Shown here in pieces: positions 61,478 to 64,000 of a stretch of 64,000 nucleotides of DNA (its first letter is position 1; the number at the start of each line of letters is the position of its first letter). Under the pieces are notes generated by a model that saw only the letters and a program-made list of their open reading frames with translations, had not been told where the DNA came from and searched no databases. This stretch comes from Diplocloster agilis (lineage in GTDB: Bacteria > Bacillota > Clostridia > Lachnospirales > Lachnospiraceae): the NCBI RefSeq assembly GCF_019042275.1, contig NZ_JAHQCW010000027.1, positions 1-64,000 on the forward strand, written 5' to 3'. Both the position numbers and the translations under genes were made by a program.

Positions 61478-62698
61478 CTATTTATTCTCTGCCTCAGCCA
61501 TCTTCATCGCACGGACTTTCAGCGGCAGACCGAACAGATTGATAAATCCTTCCGCGTCGTGATGGTCGTAAAGCTCGCCGGTTGTGAAGCTGGCCAGTGT
61601 CTCGCTGTACAGAGAATAAGGGGAAGTCGTCCCGGCTTTGATAATATTGCCCTTGTACAGTTTGAATTTCACTTCTCCGGTCACATATTCCTGCGTGGAG
61701 TCCACGAAAGCCTGAACAGCCTCACGCAGAGGAGTGAACCATTTCCCTTCGTATACGATATCGGCAAATTTATTGCCCATTTCTTTCTTTACAGTATAGG
61801 TGGCGCGGTCCAGGATCAGCTCTTCCAGCTGCTGATGCGCTTCCATCAGGATCGTTCCGCCAGGTGTCTCATAGACGCCGCGGGATTTCATACCGACCAC
61901 GCGGTTTTCCACGATATCGATGATGCCGATGCCGTGCTTTCCTCCCAGTGCGTTTAACTCACGAATGATGTCGGAAACTTTCATTTCTTTGCCATTTACG
62001 CTTGTGGGAACACCCTTTTCAAAGGTCATGGTGACATATTCCGGTTCGTCCGGCGCTTCCTCCGGAGTGACGCCCAATACCAGAAGGTGATTGTAATTCG
62101 GCTCCTGAGCCGGATCTTCCAGTTCGAGTCCCTCATGGCTGATGTGCCATAAGTTCCGGTCGCGGCTGTAGCTGGAATCTGTGGAGAACGGCAGATCGAT
62201 GCCATGTTCTTTGCAGTAGTCAATTTCATCCTGACGGGACTGCATCTTCCAGGTCTCATTGCAGCGCCAGGGAGCGATGATCTTGATGTTCGGAGCCAGC
62301 GCTTTGATACCCAGCTCAAAACGGACCTGATCGTTGCCTTTTCCGGTAGCGCCATGGCAGATGGCTACAGCGTTTTCTTTTCGGGCGATCTCCACCAGTT
62401 TTTGGGCGATCAGCGGGCGGGCCATGGAGGTTCCCAGCAGGTATTTATTTTCGTAGATCGCGTTTGCTTTGACACAGGGCATGATGTAGTCATCGCAGAA
62501 TTCGTCTACCACATCTAATATGTATAATTTCTCAGCGCCGGATAATTTCGCCCGTTCCTCCAGGCCGTCCAGTTCGCTTTCCTGCCCTACGTCGATACAG
62601 CAGCAGACTACTTCATAATCATAGTTTTCTTTTAACCAGGGAATAATGGCGGTGGTGTCCAGGCCTCCGGAATAGGCTAATACGACTTTTTCTTTCAT
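61478..62698 (-). CDS. argG: argininosuccinate synthase
   Basis: Ligates citrulline and aspartate with ATP in arginine synthesis. 406 residues. ATP loop [15 protein letters not shown], then [55 protein letters not shown] and the C-terminal [12 protein letters not shown]-like region. Divergent from argC; ARG-box-like sites lie between the two. argH is not adjacent, which is unlike most Firmicutes. Confidence 0.96.
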   Translation of the reverse strand: MKEKVVLAYSGGLDTTAIIPWLKENYDYEVVCCCIDVGQESELDGLEERAKLSGAEKLYILDVVDEFCDDYIMPCVKANAIYENKYLLGTSMARPLIAQKLVEIARKENAVAICHGATGKGNDQVRFELGIKALAPNIKIIAPWRCNETWKMQSRQDEIDYCKEHGIDLPFSTDSSYSRDRNLWHISHEGLELEDPAQEPNYNHLLVLGVTPEEAPDEPEYVTMTFEKGVPTSVNGKEMKVSDIIRELNALGGKHGIGIIDIVENRVVGMKSRGVYETPGGTILMEAHQQLEELILDRATYTVKKEMGNKFADIVYEGKWFTPLREAVQAFVDSTQEYVTGEVKFKLYKGNIIKAGTTSPYSLYSETLASFTTGELYDHHDAEGFINLFGLPLKVRAMKMAEAENK

Positions 62699-62769
62699 AA
62701 TCTAAGTTCCTCCTGTGAATTCTTAGTTCTATTTTTTATCTTTTCATGAACTTCCTTCGAGCTAAAACT

Positions 62770-62798
62770 ATGATACAACATTCTTTTTGATTATGCAA
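62770..62798 (-). promoter_or_regulatory. argG promoter
   Basis: Minus strand: TTGCAT (62793-62798), 17 bases, TATCAT (62770-62775). Confidence 0.65.
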
Positions 62799-62802
62799 GT
62801 GA

Positions 62803-62851
62803 AATAATATGCAAAAAATAGAAATTTTATTCATAATACTTGCATATTATT
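62803..62851. promoter_or_regulatory. ARG-box-like operator region between argG and argC
   Basis: AATAATATGCAA (62803-62814) and its exact complement TTGCATATTATT (62840-62851) flank ATGAATAAAATTTCTA (reverse strand of 62819-62834), which is close to the AhrC/ArgR ARG-box pattern. ATGCAA/TTGCAT occurs four times between 62793 and 62875. Arginine-dependent repression of both genes is the likely reading. Confidence 0.65.
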
Positions 62852-62902
62852 AACAAAATATGTATAATTATGCAAATATAAGGGGTAAAATTCGGAAAAT
62901 CC

Positions 62903-62930
62903 CTTTACTTCCGGTAAAAACTGATATAAT
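62903..62930 (+). promoter_or_regulatory. argC promoter
   Basis: CTTTAC (62903-62908), 16 bases, TATAAT (62925-62930), 64 bases before argC. Confidence 0.6.
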
Positions 62931-62993
62931 ATATGAAAAGACAAAGACATTATGGAAAAAATCAGACAATAATTAAGAAGAGGAGTAAGTGGG

Positions 62994-64000
62994 ATGATAA
63001 GAGTGGGAATCATCGGAGCGACCGGCTATGCGGGACAGGAGATCGTCCGGCTGTTGATGGGACATAAAGAAGCGAAGATCCAATGGTATGGATCCAGGAG
63101 TTACATAGATAAAAGATACTACGAGGTATTCCAGAACATGTTCCAGATCGTGGACGACACTTGTCTGGACGATAATATGGAGGAACTGGCCAATCAGGTG
63201 GATGTCATTTTCACCGCCACGCCGCAGGGGCTGTGCGCATCTCTTATAAATGAAGGGATCCTCTCAAAAGTCAAGGTGGTGGATCTGAGCGCGGATTTCC
63301 GCATCAAAGACGTGAAGACCTATGAGCTGTGGTATGGAATCCAGCACAAGACCCCGCAGTTCATACCGGAAGCTGTCTACGGACTGTGTGAAATTAACCG
63401 GGAAGAGATAAAGAAGGCCAGACTGGTGGCAAATCCCGGCTGTTATCCCACATGCAGCACCCTGTCGATTTATCCTTTATTAAAGGAAGGGCTGATCGAT
63501 CCGGACACGATTATCATCGACGCCAAGTCGGGGACGTCCGGGGCGGGCAGAGGCGCGAAGTTAGATAACCTGTACTGTGAAGTCAATGAAAATATCAAAG
63601 CCTACGGCGTTGCGACACACCGCCATACACCGGAGATCGAGGAGCAGTTAGGATATGCGGCCGGCAAAGAGATCCGAATCAACTTTACTCCGCATCTGGT
63701 TCCCATGAACAGAGGAATCCTGGTAACAGCTTACGCTTCGCTGAAAAAACAGGTTTCCTATGAGGAAGTTAAAGGGGCATATGATACATATTATGCCAAT
63801 GAAACCTTTGTCCGGGTTCTGGATCGGGATGTCTGCCCCCAGACCAAATGGGTGGAGGGCAGCAATTATGTGGATGTCAATTTTAAGATCGATCCCCGCA
63901 CCAACCGGATTATTATGATGGGCGCCATGGACAATCTGGTGAAAGGCGCCGCAGGCCAGGCGGTACAGAATATGAATCTCATGTTCGGTTTACCGGAAAA
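62994..64000 (+). CDS. argC: N-acetyl-gamma-glutamyl-phosphate reductase, 3' truncated by window end
   Basis: NADPH-dependent second reduction in arginine synthesis. About 335 codons are visible, with no stop before the edge; family length is about 345, so only the last residues are missing. Nucleotide loop GIIGATGYAGQEIVRLL, active-site Cys150 in VANPGCYPTC, SGTSGAGRGAK, and HRHTPEIEEQLG. The ATG 62994 follows AAGAGGAGTAAG. Normally the first gene of argCJBD. Divergent from argG. Confidence 0.95.
   Translation, partial: MIRVGIIGATGYAGQEIVRLLMGHKEAKIQWYGSRSYIDKRYYEVFQNMFQIVDDTCLDDNMEELANQVDVIFTATPQGLCASLINEGILSKVKVVDLSADFRIKDVKTYELWYGIQHKTPQFIPEAVYGLCEINREEIKKARLVANPGCYPTCSTLSIYPLLKEGLIDPDTIIIDAKSGTSGAGRGAKLDNLYCEVNENIKAYGVATHRHTPEIEEQLGYAAGKEIRINFTPHLVPMNRGILVTAYASLKKQVSYEEVKGAYDTYYANETFVRVLDRDVCPQTKWVEGSNYVDVNFKIDPRTNRIIMMGAMDNLVKGAAGQAVQNMNLMFGLPE

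Overview
The window looks like a chromosome segment of a spore-forming Firmicute of the Lachnospiraceae (Clostridium cluster XIVa) type. Reasons: AddAB rather than RecBCD, type III glutamine synthetase, an alpha/beta spore protein (SASP) and a cotJABC coat operon, Shine-Dalgarno sites of the AGGAGG type, TTGACA/TATAAT promoters, a CymR/IscR-like sulfur regulator and an AhrC-type ARG box. This placement is inference from gene content; no 16S gene is present.

Layout. 1-480: GC-rich non-coding DNA made of a degenerate tandem repeat. 0.5-6.6 kb: P-loop kinase, class II aldolase (fba), glutamine synthetase III with a leader hairpin, MerR/TipA-like regulator, YigZ and a small DUF6514-like protein. 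7-17.4 kb: coiled-coil protein, class A PBP, addB-addA. 17.4-21.6 kb: sulfur block (2-hydroxyacid dehydrogenase, Rrf2 regulator, metY, cysK) with two copies of one operator. 21.6-26 kb: a 291-bp hairpin, a gene carrying an orphan decarboxylase-beta motif, a CPBP protease, an M20 amidohydrolase and the wreck of a type I restriction/RhuM locus. 26-36.4 kb: MacAB-like exporter, two-component system, an IS4-family element inserted in a second giant hairpin, then a PadR/DUF1700/DUF4097/PspC envelope module. 36.5-38.6 kb: spore protein, GNAT, cotJABC. 38.7-43.1 kb: araB, araA, AraC-type regulator. 43.4-50.1 kb: SPFH protein with a ribbon-helix-helix partner, Fic, tRNA-Gly, peptide deformylase, DedA, thyA-folA, GGDEF protein. 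50.2-59.9 kb: ilvE, then a GntR-controlled operon (sugar ABC importer, NanE, ROK kinase, SIS protein, degenerate class II aldolase) for an amino sugar of the ManNAc kind. 60-64 kb: DUF4143 ATPase, and argG divergent from argC, which runs off the right edge.

The most unusual material is non-coding. Three hairpins (21.6, 33.7 and 51.3 kb) have different stems but the same apical sequence, ACTCGCCA...GGCTYAGRCA. Two are giant (about 281-291 bp) near-perfect palindromes, one of them split by an IS with an 18-bp inverted repeat and a 10-bp target duplication. Other families of small repeats lie at 0-0.44/36.8 kb and 43.1/45.7 kb. Three of the gene junctions of the amino-sugar operon each carry a direct duplication of junction sequence.

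Other observations: a class II aldolase paralogue that has lost its metal and substrate residues, an Rrf2 regulator with an IscR-like cysteine triad but a CymR-like context, a 16-bp operator pair around the deformylase promoter, and nested dyads over the GntR promoter. No CRISPR array, rRNA or prophage was seen.
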